Below are positions 5,246 through 6,179 of a stretch of DNA of 6,179 nucleotides, one piece after another. The notes under the pieces were generated by a model. The model was not told the DNA's origin, ran no database searches, and saw only the letters and a list, made by a program, of their open reading frames with translations. A program made the position numbers and the translations under genes. The DNA is from Planctomycetaceae bacterium (GTDB taxonomy: Bacteria; Planctomycetota; Planctomycetia; Pirellulales; UBA1268): contig DONH01000385.1 of NCBI GenBank assembly GCA_003509235.1, positions 1-6,179 of the forward strand. The letters run 5' to 3'. Position 1 is the first letter of the stretch. The number at the start of each line of letters is the position of its first letter.

Positions 5246-6179
5246 GCTCAAACCCCTTTGGTTCAAGGTGCTTTGTTTGTCCGTCTGGTGTTGTGCCACA
5301 GAAATCTAGATTTTCGGTCACTCTACCAATAACACGAGGCTGCATAGTAGTCTCCGGAACGAGAGAACGTGGGTCGGCTTGCAAGAGTTCCTGGGCCGCC
5401 TTCGGAGGCATCGCAAGAAGAAGTTCAAAGTCTTCACCATCTTGCATGGCGTGCTCCAGCGGAGTCATCTGGTACGTATGATTGGCTTCTGAAAGGGTGA
5501 TTGCATCAGGGTGTATCGGCACCGAATTAAGTTCAATTGTGCCGCCGACATGGCTCGCTGTGAGCATCCGGCCACAGTCGATAGAGAGACCGTCACTGAT
5601 GTCGAGTGCGGCGTGGATAGGGTACCGTGATGCAATTGCAATCGCTTCCCGGCAGCGAGGGGTGACGTTGAGGTGGCGGCCAAGGAGGCTGCCGCCGAGT
5701 GGACCGGTCACAACCAAGAGGTCACCAGGTTGGGCAGCATCTCTCCGCCAGCATTGTCTCGGCCGAATGCTTCCGAAAGCTGTGACACTGATAACGAGAG
5801 GACCGTCCCATGCGTTGGTGTCGCCTCCTGCAAGGGAAACGTCAAACGCATTGACTTCTTCCTGAATTCCGCTGAAAAGTTCTTCAGCGAGACTCCTTCC
5901 GCCGAGTTGTGGCAGTGCCACTGAAACAACGATCGCTTCAGGGGTGGCTGCCATCGCGGCGAGATCACTGAGACTTACAGCGACGGCCTTTCTACCAACC
6001 TGGTATGCCGAGGCAGGTGGAGGGAAATCGTTGTCGGCACTGGACTTCGAGAACCGAAAGTCAACCGATTCAGTGAGCAGGTCCGTAGTGACAACGGTAC
6101 GTTTGCCTCCTGGTAGACGGAGGACAGCGGCATCATCGCCTGGTGGAACCTCGAGCCTGTGCTCCTTATTAAGTTGTGG
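5232..6179 (-). CDS. thiL: Thiamine-monophosphate kinase ThiL, N-terminus cut by the window edge
   Basis: ThiL phosphorylates thiamine monophosphate with ATP to give the cofactor thiamine diphosphate, the last step of the pathway. The frame is open from 6179 to a TAA at 5232 (315 residues seen). Typical ThiL proteins are about 320-340 residues, so probably only some 10-20 are missing. In order the fragment shows PPGDDAAVLRLPGG (metal and ATP binding, fragment residues about 12-25), TTDLLTESVDF, VGRKAVAVSLSDLAAM, LAGGDTNAWDGPLVISVTAFG, PGDLLVVTGPLGGSLLG, DISDGLSIDCGRML and DGEDFELLLAM. All the usual acidic metal-binding positions are present, so the enzyme looks active. ATG at 5954 is an internal methionine of the SDLAAMAA motif, not the start. 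thiL overlaps tsaE by 14 nt and leads the minus-strand operon in this window. Confidence 0.95.
   Translation of the reverse strand, partial: PQLNKEHRLEVPPGDDAAVLRLPGGKRTVVTTDLLTESVDFRFSKSSADNDFPPPASAYQVGRKAVAVSLSDLAAMAATPEAIVVSVALPQLGGRSLAEELFSGIQEEVNAFDVSLAGGDTNAWDGPLVISVTAFGSIRPRQCWRRDAAQPGDLLVVTGPLGGSLLGRHLNVTPRCREAIAIASRYPIHAALDISDGLSIDCGRMLTASHVGGTIELNSVPIHPDAITLSEANHTYQMTPLEHAMQDGEDFELLLAMPPKAAQELLQADPRSLVPETTMQPRVIGRVTENLDFCGTTPDGQTKHLEPKGFEHVFQ
5253..5259 (-). promoter_or_regulatory. Shine-Dalgarno site of tsaE
   Basis: AAAGGGG on the minus strand, inside the end of thiL, lies 7 nt before the ATG at 5245. It decides the tsaE start. Confidence 0.6.

Overview
The window looks like a piece of a planctomycete (Planctomycetota) chromosome. 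The evidence is family resemblance, not a search. The MurB-like protein has the wording I associate with planctomycete MurB around its SSLD and EDDP(E)RLTKRMQK segments. The FtsQ-like protein and the small secreted protein also resemble conserved planctomycete proteins. Base composition looks moderate, and TAA and TGA are both used as ordinary stops. I saw no tRNA, rRNA, insertion sequence or CRISPR array.

Left part, plus strand (about 177-3570): three genes of peptidoglycan synthesis and cell division follow one another. They are a MurE-type Mur ligase homologue, a MurB homologue and an FtsQ/DivIB-like membrane protein. Each looks damaged or repurposed. The MurE-like protein keeps its ATP-binding P-loop but has lost most substrate-recognition motifs. 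The MurB-like protein keeps its FAD-binding motifs, but all three catalytic positions appear substituted. The ftsQ-like gene is split by an in-frame TAA, with conserved sequence continuing in the same frame on the other side. The other genes of a normal division and cell wall cluster (murF, mraY, ftsW, murG, murC, ddl) are not between them. Together this suggests a cell wall cluster that is eroding or has moved to a non-catalytic role. It is the most interesting signal in the window.

Middle (3685-4071): a small secreted protein on the plus strand, with its own Shine-Dalgarno site and a signal peptide, of unknown function and of a pseudopilin-like planctomycete type. It converges with the minus-strand genes across an 87-nt gap.

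Right part, minus strand (6179 down to 4159): thiL (thiamine-monophosphate kinase, cut by the window edge), tsaE (the ATPase of tRNA t6A synthesis) and an isochorismatase-family cysteine hydrolase. They are tightly packed (14-nt overlap, then a 31-nt gap) and read as one operon of housekeeping genes with intact catalytic motifs. That intactness makes the state of the left-hand cluster stand out and argues against poor sequence quality as a general explanation.
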